Positions 22,354 through 34,852 of a stretch of 64,000 nt of DNA are shown here, in pieces. Source of the DNA: Aphrophora alni (taxonomy: Eukaryota; Arthropoda; Insecta; Hemiptera; Aphrophoridae). The notes beneath the pieces were generated by a model. It saw only the letters and a program-made list of their open reading frames with translations, had not been told where the DNA came from and did no database searches. The first letter of the stretch is position 1; each line of letters begins with the position of its first letter. Location of the stretch: assembly GCA_963513935.1 (NCBI GenBank), contig OY740765.1, positions 120,781,362 to 120,845,361 of the forward strand. Reading direction: 5' to 3'. Both the position numbers and the translations under genes were made by a program.

Positions 22354-23512
22354 TTAACCCTTAAATGGCTAATGCTACTGATAAGTGATTATTAGTGCAT
22401 TTTTAACACTTTCTTTAAAAATTCACAAAAAATAGTAATCTTATCCGAAACTCAACTTATAAAAACCATTTTTTTCAGAAGAATGTATAGAATGCATACA
22501 TGTTCTAAAAAACAAGTTTTTTGTAAAATTGTTGGAGCCAGTATGTCAGGAATCAAAAAGTTGCTGTTAGACAAGCTAAAATTTTTACATAAACGCTTAT
22601 ATATATCATCTACAATTTTTATTTTTCACATAAATGTAAAAAAAAAAATTATCATTTACTTATCTATAAGATTCTGTAGGCCTAAATAATAATAATAATT
22701 TATTGAATTGTTATTAGTCAATAACAGTTTTTATGAAAAAACTACAAAATAGCTAAAAAAAGTAGGCCTATTTTGAAAAATTATAAAAAATATATAAATA
22801 TTATTCAAATCAAACTTATAAAATATCATTATTTAAGAGAAAGATCTATAGAATGTATATATGTAATAAAAAAATTTTTAGTTGTACAATATTTGGAGTT
22901 AGTATGTTGGAATCTAAAAAGTTGCTGATAGCCGAGGTAAAATGTCTACATCAAGGCCACATTAGGCTATAGGCTTATTGTACAAATACATTTTTGTGAT
23001 TTTTCTCAAGATATAAAAAAGTTTTACCATATAGTTATCAATAAGATTCTGAAAAAAAAAATTCAATTTATCAAAATGTTATTGTTCAAAATCAGTTTTA
23101 TGGAAAAAGTACAAAATAGTTAAAAAATTCAACTTATTATTTTACAAAATTCCCCAAAAATATAAATATTATTCAAATCAAACTTATAAAACATCGTTTT
23201 TTCAGAAAGATGTATAGAATTCAAATATGTTATGAAAAATATGTTGTTTGTAAAATTTATAGAGTTAGTAGGGTCAGGAATCAAATAAGTCACTGTTAGC
23301 CAAGGAAGTCACATAAAGGCCTATTGTACAAATACATGTTTGTAATTTTTCCCAAGATATAAAAAAGTTTTACAATTTAGTTGCCAAATAAATTTTGTAA
23401 ATTTTTTTTTCAATTTATCAAATTGTTACTGGTAAAAATCAGCTTTATGAAAAAACTACAAAATAGTTAAAATATTCAACTTATGTTATAAAATTTCCCA
23501 AAAATATAAATA
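22354..23512. mobile_element. piggyBac-type element fragment with three ~360-bp internal repeats
   Basis: Starts TTAACCCTTAAATGGCTAATG, comparable to the TTAA-CCCTCCAACTGGCAATG end at 11746-11765. It contains three tandem diverged units of about 360 bp, beginning near 22450, 22806 and 23165. Each unit has ACTTATAAAAMATC, CAGAAAGATGTATAGAAT, then GTCAGGAATCAAAAAGT and CAAAATAGTTAAA. The CAGAAAGATGYATAG core is the reverse complement of the core in the 10035-11765 element. The right end is replaced by the Tigger/pogo-like end at 23513. Confidence 0.6.
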
Positions 23513-23600
23513 CAGTAAACCTTCAATACTTCGACAATCCGTATACTTCGACACAGGATCCAGTCCAGACACATCACAAAGCGTGCTGTTTGAGTATTCT
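23513..23600 (+). mobile_element. pogo/Tigger-like terminal sequence
   Basis: TA followed by CAGTAAACCTTCAATACTTC and then GACAATCCGTATACTTCGAC. A TA target, CAGT start and this style of TIR are typical of pogo/Tigger elements of the Tc1/mariner superfamily. No transposase and no partner end was located, so this is a solo end. Confidence 0.45.
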
Positions 23601-24574
23601 GTCACTTCCAGAGTTAAATTAACAAAAAAGATTTGATAATGTACAAAAACATGAAAGAAATTGAATACACATACAGTATCGCTTTCCACTCATAATGATA
23701 ATCTCGCTTGCAAAGTTTAATAGAGACTAAAAATATTAGCAGTCAAACAACACATTAAGATAAACATGTAGTTGATTGACAAATGTCACAACATACATGT
23801 TTCTCATTGGTCTGTACAGTCTTCTTAACTTTGCCTAGCATTTATATTTTAACTTTTTTTTTTTCAAGGCAAACTATACCGATGCCAGTGGGAAAAGGCT
23901 CAAATAGTCTATGAGGAAAACGTTTTCAAATATCCAATACATAGACTTAGATTGTTTAAGAATGGTGTGCACTATTTTGGTCTAAAGTTATAGAATTCCC
24001 ATATTTGCCTAACAGTCTGCGCGTATTAAATTTTAATTAGCTTTTGTTATATCCAGTATATAGCAGGCCTTTGTTGTTGTCTTGCTCTTGCGACAGCTGT
24101 TTCACTACTCACCGGTGGTTTTTTCAAGCTTGAATCACATTAGTCTATACACCCATATCATATTTTTATACACATACACATTCTATAACACAATTTTTGT
24201 ACAATGATGTACATGTCAAAAGATAAAATAAAACACAAATACAATTTATCACAGGACACATCTGTGGTATGTCTGTTCTACTACTGGCAGATTGGTTGAA
24301 GTTTAGATTAAATCACATTACTGATTGTTTTCAATTTGTTGATTTAATGTTAATCTTGTGTCATATATATGCAGTTGGACATAAGTTTAATATATCATTT
24401 AATATATTGTCAGGGTTTTGTTTGAAATATGAATAAATAGCATATTTATTTTTTTGTTTTTATTTTCTTTGGAGAGGATTTCCATATTAATTTCAATGTT
24501 ATTGTAAGTATGGTTGGTTGATATCAGATGTTCTACATATGTATATTTGGTGTTTTTTATGTTTAGGTATGGTG

Positions 24575-25440
24575 TTCTTTAAAGCAGCGGGTCCTGAAGG
24601 TTCTACCTGTTTGACCAAAATATTGTTTATCACAGTCATTGCATTTTAGTTTGTAAACACCATTATTTGAATATGGATCTTTTTTTTATTGTGAGTATTT
24701 AGTAACTTGATTAAACTGTTGGAAGTATTGTGTGATATTTTATGATTTGTTTTGTGAAAAATATTTTGTATCGGATTGTCCAAAATGGAGTTGTACATTT
24801 GTACTAAAATGCTGATACATTTGTATTAGTTTGCTGGCTGTGTTAGTTGGTTGTTAACTTGTTTATTATGTTTCTTTTGTTGTTTGTACAAACATTTGTC
24901 AACTATTGATGATGAGTATCCATTGGGTGGTGCTATTTGTTTTATGATGTTTATATCATTTTCAAAGTCAAATGATTTCATAGGATAATGTTTGCTATGT
25001 TGTAAGCGGGTATTTTGTATGATTATGGATGGTATGATAAGCATGTATTATATGGTTAGTTTGAGTCAGTTATCTGTATATTTTGAATGTGTGTTTGTTA
25101 GGTCCAGGTAATTGATGCTATTGTTGTTTTCTATTTCTGAGGTAAATATAAGGAATTTTGGATATTGTTAAGATAATTGTTGAAGTTTGATCATTGTCTT
25201 GATGCTTCATTAAACAAACATAGTATATCGTCAACATATCTATGGTAATATATGATTTTTTTATAAAATGGACTGGATTTAGATAATATATGTTTGTTTT
25301 CTATATTGTAGAAAAAAAAGTCACCCATTATGAGACCACTGTTTTTATTATAGAATTTGTTATTAAAGGTGAAATAGTTTTGTTCGAGGTATGTTTGAAG
25401 TAGTATGATAATTGAATCTATTGTTTCTCATATTATTTTC
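24575..25440 (-). pseudogene. Penelope-like element relic: reverse transcriptase C-terminus and GIY-YIG domain
   Basis: The minus strand carries, in order, EQNYFTFNNKFY and GLIMGDFFFYNIEN, then YHRYVDDILCLFNEA near 25205-25250. YVDD is the catalytic motif of Penelope reverse transcriptases. Then come SFDFENDINIIKQIAPPNGY near 24885-24990 and, near 24575-24665, NNGVYKLKCNDCDKQYFGQ followed by TGRTFRTR, the GIY-YIG nuclease motif. Stops and frameshifts interrupt the frames. Domain order (RT then GIY-YIG) is that of endonuclease-positive Penelope-like elements. It is 5'-truncated at about 25440. Confidence 0.85.
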
Positions 25441-25631
25441 CAGAACTGTGTAGACGAGACACTAGCGCAAGGACTTGAACGGGCAATTGGTACAGTGAGG
25501 CTAAGTAACGTACAGTTGTGTCCCTTGAGCTCAGGGTGGACAGGCACAGACATGTTAAAACCTGCCGCAGCATGCTCACTGTTTGTTAGTAACAGCACCA
25601 GTTCAGTTATTTAATTCCCACACCTCGTGTG

Positions 25632-25637
25632 TGTGTC

Positions 25638-25701
<64 letters not shown>
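25632..25701. repeat. (TG)n(TA)n microsatellite
   Basis: Short GTGTGTGTCTGTGTGTG followed by an uninterrupted TA run of roughly 55 bp. Open frames across it are repeat artefacts. Confidence 0.9.
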
Positions 25702-25708
<7 letters not shown>

Positions 25709-25989
25709 TATGTTTGCATATACAACTTTATTGTTACATTTTGCTATAAAAACGTCTCTACTGAACGTCTACTGTAGCAATAGACGAATCATAACTTATT
25801 GTAACGTGACCCAAATAATTGCTTTTCATCTTTATTACTACATCTTTTATACACCTCATCTCTATTGTAATTCAGATGAACCAACAAAATTAAAAGAAAT
25901 ATCATTGAGTCCTAACTGCTACTCGTGTAAACCATTATATTTAATTAATAATTTAATTATTTTCTTATAATGTGATAAGATATTCGGCT

Positions 25990-26550
25990 ATTCAGTATTA
26001 CATTAATTAGTTTGATCAAATAAATTTGCCAAATACTTTCACGAAGCATCCGTGCATAGGCTACACGCTTAAGATTTCATAATTCTGATTATTTTTCATC
26101 AATGAGATAAATATTTTTAGTAATTAAATTTCGGTTATAACTTGGTTAATAATAAACAAGAAAAATATTTCCACGAAGCTTCTTCACAATAAAACGTTTT
26201 TCAATTATTAACTATAATTGTATACTTCAAATATGATAAAAATATATGATCATTAAGTCCTGATTTTATTTCTGTAAAATATTTCCGCCAAATACTTACA
26301 TGAAGCTTCCTCACGCTAAACCTTTATTCTTTTATTATTTAAGTGGCTTCCTGTAAATACGATAATGATATTTATTAGGTGTTAGTTATTTTAGTGAAAT
26401 AGATCCGCCAAATACATTCATGAAGCACCATCACGTGCACTATAATACTTATGACTTAAGTTATTTCCTGTAAATAAGGTAAAGGTATTTAGTGTTAGTT
26501 ATTTTAGTGAAATAGATCTGGCAAAACATGTACACCTTTATTAATTAATG
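25990..26550. repeat. Diverged tandem repeat, ~120-bp period (family R1)
   Basis: Units with the core GCCAAATACNTNCATGAAGC followed by a TCNTCACG-like stretch recur near 26028, 26166 (partial), 26288 and 26409, with a last partial copy near 26518. Each is followed by TTATTTAAGT-type and GTGTTAGTTATTTTAGTGAAAT segments. No coding potential. Confidence 0.6.
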
Positions 26551-26559
26551 ATTAAATTT

Positions 26560-27480
26560 TAATAAGGCCATCATGGTACACACGCAGCCCAATTTTATGT
26601 TTGGGCAACCCACACACACACTTTTTATTCATGTTTTCAAAAAGTAACTACAAAAATTCACCATTACTATAATATTGTATTTATGTGTGGCCTAACATTT
26701 AAAAATAATTTCAAGGCACCATTATTGTTCAGCACCATTTCAATAATTCAGCTTTCGTGGACAAACATGCACGGTGATCCAGATTTTTCTATTATGCTGT
26801 GATCATCGCATTTCACCATGATCATCACTTTTTGACAGTGCACCATGATAATCGGTCGAAATTATTAACAGAGCCATCAAGGTACTCAACCAGCCCAATA
26901 TTTTAGACTTTGTAAAGATAAATGCACCATTATCATCACTATTTAACAGCGCATCATGATCATCAGTTGATATTTTTAACAAGGGCATCATGGTACATAT
27001 CCTGTCCAAATAAAAGTTTTCAAAAAATAACTGCAAAAATTCACCATTACTATATTATTGTATTTATATGGTATATCAATTAAAAATTTATTTCAAGGGA
27101 CCATCATTGTACTAACCCAGCCCAATATTTCGGCTTTCATGGAATACATGCACTGTGATAATCAGGTTTTTACATTACACCATGATCGCCACTTTTCACA
27201 GAGGTCATCACTCTTCGACAGTGCACAGTGATCATCGGTCAAAATTATTAACTGAACCATCAAAGTACTTTACCCAATATTTCAGACTTTTAAGATAAAT
27301 ACACTGTGATCATTGCATTTTTACATTACGCTCTAATCATTGCCCTTCGACAGTGCACCTTGATCATTGGTCGTAATTATTAACAAAGCCATCAAGTTAC
27401 TCACCCAGCCCAATATTTCACACTTTCTAAAGATAAATCCACTGTGAGCATTTTATAGCTCACTGTGATAATCCATACTT
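26560..27480. repeat. Diverged tandem repeat (family R2)
   Basis: Recurring blocks: CACCATGATCATCGGTCGAA, AAATTATTAACAAAGCCATC, GGTACTCACCCAGCCCAATA, TTTCAGACTTT and AAAGATAAATNCACTGTGAT. Copies are recognisable near 26575, 26838, 26955, 27105, 27225 and 27360, at irregular spacing of 120-270 bp. Adjacent to but different from family R1. Confidence 0.6.
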
Positions 27481-27859
27481 TTGTTATTTAAAGAGACATC
27501 AGAATGATATGGATATATTTATATGTTCATCTGATTGTAAGGATGTATTTAACTTATGTTGGACACACACATAAATCCAATTTAGACTAAACCATTCGCT
27601 ATTTTACAATTTTCCCTAAAACTAAAATAATGAGGAGTCATAAAAGTACGAATCGAATGCGTTTCCAAAAATACTTTCCTTGGACATTAATTACGACATA
27701 AAAGGAATACTGCTATCAAAATTATCATCATATCATCACTGATACTATTGTAAATTTTTTCAATATTTCCCGATTTTGAATGCATAAAGAAAAATACTTT
27801 CCTTTAACCTTTTCTGTGATATAAAACCAATATCATACCATGCAATATTAATATAATAT

Positions 27860-28480
27860 TGGTGGATTTTTGTGGAGAACTCACATTTAGCTCAAAAGAT
27901 TGTAATTTGAATTTTCAAGTAAAATCTATTTCAAAGTTAGAACTTTATTTTTACTCATTTAAATGACCATCCGGAGTTTGGCCCACCATATTCAAACTAT
28001 TGTCGCGCTTATTTTGAACTTACAGAACAAACACCCAAATTCCCGATTTCATGTTATTTTTCACAAGATAGGCATGTTTAAACCAAGCATCATAAAGCTA
28101 GAAATCTAAAGCTAGGTATAAAGTGTAGAACTTTATAACTATTGAGAACAAGCAACTTTCCGATTTTGAGCAATGCTTTAATCAAAATAAGTGTGATTAA
28201 ATCAATATGGTACCAGGGCCCACTAATTTAACTTATCGGGCCAACATAGAGCTCAAAATATAAAACTAGGTACACAATGTAGAGGTTATTTTGAGCTGTT
28301 AGAACAATTAATTTTCTATTTTGAACTCTTTTTACTAAAGATAAATGCTTTGAAAATAATACGATAACAGACCTATCTAAATTCACGTGAGTGACTTCAT
28401 GAGCTCAAAATGTAAAACTAAATACAAATTACAGATCTTATTTTGAGTTTTTAAGACAATCAACTCACCGAATTTAAGCT
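27860..28480. repeat. Diverged tandem repeat, ~140-200 bp (family R3)
   Basis: Units built on AGCTCAAAATATAAAACTAG, then GTACAMAATGTAGA, then TATTTTGAGCTNTTAGAACA and ACTTTCCGATTTTGA. Copies near 27890, 28095, 28250 and 28403. No coding potential. Confidence 0.55.
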
Positions 28481-28929
28481 ATTCTATTTTTAAAGCCCGC
28501 TACTTCACGTTGGGGGGGGGGAGGGTAAGGGTTCTAAGCCCAATCATTTCTTCAACACTTCTTTTAACATGGAGAGCGTGTCTTGTCATAAAAATAAATA
28601 AATATTATACATACTAGCCTAAATTATATTGTACTTCTATTTAAGTTTCCTTTTTGTTCGATTATGATTTAAAATAATATATCGATGAAGGCTTTAGGTT
28701 ACTGATTAGGAATTAACTACTGAAAGGTGTCTATACGAATTATAGATGACGCTAAAACACAATGATGGCAAATCTTCAACTCTTCTTTTATCAATCAATT
28801 TTGATCAAACTGACTTTCCATTTTGATTTAAGTCTCTAATTAATTATAAAATTGTGTATAAGACTTACAGATGACCCTAAACAACAAAATGATGGCTAAT
28901 CTGAATTCTTGATTTCTCTATAGATTTTG

Positions 28930-29990
28930 ATCCGAAATATCTTGACACCCTCCCACCACAAAACCATTCTGTGACTACTACAATATAACACTACCATCCC
29001 TCCATAACAGTCTACCAACCCACAAAATATTATCAAACACTTTTAAAGAACTCAAACTAGGACGAAAATCCTGATTTGTAGACCTAAATTGGAAGAAATC
29101 AAATCTTATTATTAAGACGACCATTCGTCCTAGAGAGTTGAATAAAAAAAAAAAAAAAGTTACTTGCCTACACATCGTAAATATTGAACAATATATAAGC
29201 AATAGGAAAATTTAAAACAACAAAAGTTGTCTTTTTATCATGACACAAAGCCGTATCCCCTCCTCTCACAACGGAACACTACCTAGGACTCCTACATATA
29301 CCATAACCACACCTCTCTACATTTCTACCTATATACAAAATATTATCAAAAACCCCTTAAAAAAAATAAAATAGGATGAAAATACTGTTTTGTAGATGTA
29401 AATAGAAAGAATTCAAAGCTTATTACAATATCAACCATTTATCCTAGATTGTTGAATAAAATACAAATTATTCGTCTACATTGACGACATGTAATGATCG
29501 ATATGCAAACAATATGAAAATCTAAAACTACAAAAATTGTCCTTTTTACTAAAACACAAAACCGCTCCCCCTCATCACAAAAACCTCTCTGGGACTACTA
29601 CAATATAACTCTATCACTCCTCCTTACATGTTTACTAACCCACAAAATATTATATAAACACTTTTAAAAAAACTAAAACTACGTAGAAAATAATGTTTTG
29701 ATGGGCAAAATCAATAAAATTGGAAGCTTATTATTAAAACAACCATTCGTCATAGAGTTGAATAAAAAAAATTAATTACTCGCTTACATGTCCTGAATAT
29801 GCAAACAATGGTAAAATCAAAAATAACAAAAGTTTTCCTTTTTCCACAAAAAATAATCGCCCCCTCATGACAAAACCTCCCTTGGGAATCTTAAAATATA
29901 ACATCACCAACCCCATCAATCCACAAAATATCATCAAAAACACTTTTTAAAAAACTTGAACTTTGAGGAAAAAACTGTTTGGTAGAGTAA
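28930..29990. repeat. Four tandem units of ~310 bp (family R4)
   Basis: Four diverged copies start near 28951, 29258, 29568 and 29861. Each contains CCCTCATCACAAAAACCTCY, then GACTACTACAATATAAC, AACCCACAAAATATTATC, AAACACTTTTAAAAAACT, then an AAACTGTTTTGTAGA-like piece and ACAACCATTCGTCCTAGAGT with TTGAATAAAA. Spacing is 293-310 bp. The unit resembles a satellite monomer locally expanded inside the intron. Confidence 0.7.
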
Positions 29991-31379
29991 AATTGTGAAA
30001 AGTTCTCCCCTCTTTTCAGTTACCTTTTTGCCGAGTTATATATTTCCTTGCTTTCACAAGTGGCGGAAAAACTGTAATGCAGCACAACAATCTCAAAACT
30101 TCCTCCACCCTTCACTATCACTACTCCCACATTTATTTAAAAATTATTGTTTAAAAACTGTATACACAATTTTAAACAAACACTTTTTATAATTTATAAT
30201 TCCTTTCTTCTACAAAAAAAACAACATAAATTTGTATCTTCTTAAAAACGACTAACAATTTCAATCAAATTTGGCTGATGAGAACCCTCTTATGGATTGA
30301 AACAAATCGTACTGGTCGCTAAAATATGTGGTTTGTGGATTATTAGCAAAAACCAAAAAAAACAGGTGATGCAGCTTGATCAATTTCTTTTTTTTTTTAA
30401 TATGAAGAAGATTAATGATAAAAACCGGCATTCAAAATCGAACGTAATACGATTTATAAAACATTACAGTTCAGGAATAAAGTCCAAAAATGAAATCCAA
30501 CCCTGACCGCCGTCATTATAGCTTAAGCTCAATTTTAATCAAATGAGACTTGTTTAATGCTGAGGACTTGTTTGTGACAATAAAAGCAAGTTTAGACCCT
30601 ACTTATACATATAAATATTTTTCAAAGACAGCTTCCATAGTTCATTTTCATTTTTTTATGAACAACTACTGAACTGAAATTTTTGCGACGATTAGTATAG
30701 TAGTATAGTTGTATGGTTAGCGTTTCGAATGGTAATGAATAAGTGACATTGTTTGTCCAATGCTATTGGACATTTATTAAATAAAGCTTTCTTTGTACTA
30801 TGTTTATAACATATGATGAAGTAAAGATATTTATTTAGTATAAATATGCAACATCCAAATAGCTGACATTTGATAGTAAACAGGTCGACTTTTCCAAGAA
30901 GCAATCCCTATGATGAAGTTACCGCTTTGGCTAATATGTGAAATCAACTTTTTTCTAGTAGCATGATTTTGGCTAAATTTTTAGATTATGATTACGCCCG
31001 TAAATTTCCCACTTCGAAAATAAATACCTATTAAATTCCATTCTTAAATAATATGAATTTTCCAAGAGAAATGATTTATATTTATAGGTTAGTTCAAGAT
31101 ACTGTTCTCTTTATGTATTTGTTTGCTAAGAAATCTCTACAAAAATTAAAGGTTACAGTCTCAGGACAGGTCTAGAGAAATATCTAAAAAAAGTTCATTG
31201 AGTGAAAAATTCATGGTTTCAATTTTCTGGACACCTTGATTTAATTGAAAACACCTAAAACTAAAATATTCAAAATTTTTAGGTTATATACTTAAATTTT
31301 CGAAGACTTAGTGCAAAATCCATCATTTTACTAAGTTTTTTACACACATAAAAGTGTGTCATTTTTTTTTCCCCTTGTT

Positions 31380-31412
31380 AACAACCGCTCGTGGATAATC
31401 GAGAATACACTG
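31380..31412 (-). mobile_element. pogo/Tigger-like terminal sequence (solo)
   Basis: Read on the minus strand: TA, then CAGTGTATTCTCGATTATCC and ACGAGCGG. The CAGT start, the TA target and a sequence of the type ATTCTCGATTATCC are typical of pogo/Tigger ends. It abuts the LINE relic at 31415-31980. No partner end identified. Confidence 0.45.
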
Positions 31413-31414
31413 TA

Positions 31415-31980
31415 TATAAATGCAAGCCATAATGCACATTTCTTTAAATAAAGACTTACGAGACTCCTTATACCCCACTCCCGCCATAATTCTAATTACA
31501 CATTTTTATATTTTTAATATTTTGTGTGCCTCAGGACAATTACCCAACAATATTATACCATAATTTAAGAGAGAATGGTAATATCCATAATAAACAGATT
31601 TTAAAGATTTTTTTTCCAGTTGACTAGAAACTACCTGTATGGCATAACATGCAGAATTTACTTTCTTAGACAGTATTTCCACATGGTCTTTCCATCCTAG
31701 ATTTTATTTTATTTTCAGTCCCAAAAAAATAACAACATCAACTGAGACAATATCATTGATTTCCAGGTTTGTGTTTATGAGATCTAGACTATTTAGTTTT
31801 AAAATCTAAAACACAGTTCTTATTCATATTTATTTGTAGACCATTACAAGTAAGCCATTTTTTAACGAATACTAGACATTCTAAGAAAGAATTATTTAAA
31901 TAAAAAGTTTGATTCCCGTATTAATGCTGAGGTATCATCTGCAAAGAGAACCATTTTTGCACAGTTTGTACAAGGAGAAC
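31415..31980 (-). pseudogene. LINE reverse transcriptase relic (C-terminal half)
   Basis: Minus-strand frames read MVLFADDTSALIRESN (the FADD catalytic motif), then degraded W-T-NGLQINMNK-like sequence, FLGL-like and WKDHVEILSKKVNSACYAIQ in shifted frames, SVYYGYYHSLLNYGIILLG, and IRIMAGVGYKESRKSLFKE. This is the palm and thumb of a Jockey/CR1-like LINE. Many stops. The 3' boundary coincides with a pogo-like end. Confidence 0.78.
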
Positions 31981-32479
31981 GAAGAAAATGTTTAATGTAA
32001 GACTAGACCAAATTAAAAATTATCTCCATCCTCATCGTAGACTGTTCCCACTGGAAGTGAAAACTCACTCACTGACCAGTAAAATTGTTCCTTACATCCA
32101 GTGTGAATTGTCAGAATTTTACCTATATAACTCATATCAAGGAAAAAAATTAAGCTATTTTTAACAAGCCCAACATTCTAACTTTAAACTGACGCCATTT
32201 TGTATAGGGTGAACCTTTTGAGGTCAGATTTGCATCATTGTATTCTCCTAACAGTCGTCTAATATGATGTAAAATTCAACCTATTCTCTCATTTAAGATT
32301 TTCTTCTGACTTCCTACGGGCCATCATAAGGTGGCGAAAAATTGATAGTTCCTTCAAAAAGTAGATTTTAAGGTATAGTATTGATATTCCAAGTTTTATT
32401 GTTTAATCTACATTGGTTCAAAAAAATATAATCCTGTTCTGATACTTTTTGGACATTCTGAATATGGACTTTTTTATGG

Positions 32480-32712
32480 CATTTTCAATTCATTTTTTGC
32501 ACATTTTTTGATCCCTAACATACGTAATTCAAAACTTTTACATCTAAAATTTGTTTCATTACACAGATAAATTCTATGCATCTTTCTAAGAAAAATGATA
32601 TATAACAAGTTGTGTTTTCCATAATATTACTATTTATTATGAATTTAAAAAAAAAAAAAAACTATTAACAAAAGAGCAAAATGGCCTGACTTTATATTAG
32701 GCAGTTAGAGGG
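32480..32712 (+). mobile_element. Right-end fragment of the 10035-11765 piggyBac-type family
   Basis: Contains ATTCTATGCATCTTTCTAAG followed by AAAAATGATATATAAC and ends GGCAGTTAGAGGG, matching the last ~150 bp of the element at 10035-11765 (ending GCCAGTTGGAGGG). The flanking tetranucleotide is TTGT, not TTAA, so the site has decayed. Confidence 0.55.
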
Positions 32713-34852
32713 TTGTCATTAATTTATGTTCCGAATTATGTTTTTGTTTAATTAAGATCATATTTTATCGCTGGCACATGTTCTGACATTGTCTTGTAAG
32801 TCGTATGACATCATTTTAATTAGGCTTCTATTAATGTTAATTAACTTTTTTTGTAATGTTAGATTTGTTGCTTGTAGAAGTAATGTTATATTTAGAAATT
32901 CTATTTATATTTCCTTATCATTGAATTTAACTATTTTTTAATGGAACTGAAAATTACAATTAATTTTGTGTTCCTTGGATTTTTTGTCATTAATTAGTTT
33001 TTGCAACTTTTTACATTGAGTTTCGGGTTTTATTTATTTATGGTATTAACAGACAGTCAATGTTTATGAATAAACTTTCCAATTCCACATTCATTAACAT
33101 GGCACAAAGCTGAGATCGTACTATATATAAAGTGTTGTTTAGTAGTTGTTATTTATTATAAAAGTTTTTAATTTCTTCTATGAACCATGCGTGTATGGTT
33201 TTAGATTTAGCCGAGAGTGCAGGTGCAGATTTTTGTTTTACATTAACTTGAATATAATTACGAATGACATTGTTGCGTAAGCATGATTTGTTGAATTTGA
33301 TGTTACTAATTGATGAATTAATAATTATTGGTGGTTATTGATGACATAAACTTAATAAAACATAATATACAAATACCTATATTGCCACAGTGCAATATAG
33401 TGACCATGTTTGTTATAGTATTAAATGAGATACATATTTTGAGTTCAGTAACAATTATAAGTTCCTTTTGGCAAAAAAATTAGTGGACAAAATAAAACAG
33501 CATCCACTAATATAACAGATCTAACACAACAAAAGATCTAAAACAATAGGAACAAATATGTTTTACAAATGACTGTTGTATGCATCTATGTCATATGTAT
33601 GAATCTGTTGTATGGCTGTAAATGCAAGTACTATTTTCACAATGCAAGGCTAGTAACTTGTTGGTAGAGAGAGAGAAGGAAACTGCTGTCGCATACGCTT
33701 TGACATCAGTGCAACTGACATCAAGTTACAAGTTGACTCTCATATCTGGTAGTTCAAGTAGACAAAAAATACACCTTATACTTTGACTAATTACTAATTC
33801 AGCTTAACTGATACAAAATACCAGATTCATATTTAATGAGTAACCTCCTGTTCCCATGGTTTGGGTCTTAGACCAGTGCAGAGGCAAGTTCTCTGAGGTA
33901 GAGAAGGCAACCACAGAAACCTGCCTTTTTATTGTTACCTTTTTTCATAAAGTCTGTAATCTTGTTATTTATGAGATGAGTTTATAAGGTAAAAATTTAC
34001 AAAATCAATTCACATATACTTAGGTTATATACATTTCGCAATAATTTGGAAGTTTCATATTTACTTCTAAAGCAGCCTATTTTAAAAGAAAATAATTTGC
34101 AACAACGAAATTTCTACATAACTATTAGGCAAGAATATAATTTTTAACTGTTAAATTCAAACACCGATTTCAAAAGACGGCGTTAATCCATCTTTGAATA
34201 TATTAATTTTAACCATCAGAGTAAACAACATCCATAGATAAAATATCTAAAACACAACAACTAATATCAAGATTCAAGAATTGTATAATGCATGCACATA
34301 TGCACTTTGAATGACATATGAATCATTATAGTTTCTATTAAAATATGATGATTTTGATCATCTAATATATTATATTTATAATATTTTATGTAAATAATAT
34401 TTAATTATATAAGAGTCTTACTAGCCTAACCTGTCTTTGATAGAAAAGACAAATTAGGAAATATTAAATTATTTTATATTTATTTCATATAAAACAAGCA
34501 TCATAAAATTCTTAGGTCATTGGAAAGTAAAATTATTATCAAAAGTTGTGTTATACATACTCATTTACTCTGATCGATACTCACTTTATTGTGTAATATC
34601 TAGTAGCTTACTTTATCTGTAATTACTTCAGCAACAGCAATTCCCTAGACTTTACATAACCTATTTTTATGTGAATTTGGAGTACCAAAAGTATTTACAT
34701 TTTCAATTTTTAGAGTACAATTTTTCCTTTTCAGAGCAAGATTTACACTACATGAATTTGGTAAAATTGTTTATATCTAATATTTTAATTGATACGGTAA
34801 GCTGATACTGTTTATAACATTGTCAAATAAATAAATTAAATTAAAATTTTAC
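32713..34852. other. Intronic AT-rich sequence, no feature assigned
   Basis: About 2.1 kb immediately upstream of the peroxiredoxin leader-exon donor. I saw only weak, broken frames (for example SAPALSAKSKTIHAWFIEEI on the minus strand near 33170-33240) that could be a very old LINE linker but cannot be assigned. Confidence 0.35.

Larger units (their letters stand above)
16071..34852 (-). other. Peroxiredoxin intron (18.8 kb) packed with repeats
   Basis: This is the intron between the leader exon (34853-34952) and the first domain exon (15920-16070). It contains LINE fragments, piggyBac-type elements, a Penelope-like relic, a block of long-period tandem repeats from 26 to 30 kb, and a second LINE relic. 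No additional host exon was recognised inside it. Confidence 0.75.

Noticed and set aside
25583..25970. Open frames rich in IYIYIY and VCVCIYIY, also at 14146-14361 and 51971-52174
   Set aside because: They are translations of (TA)n or (TG)n microsatellites.
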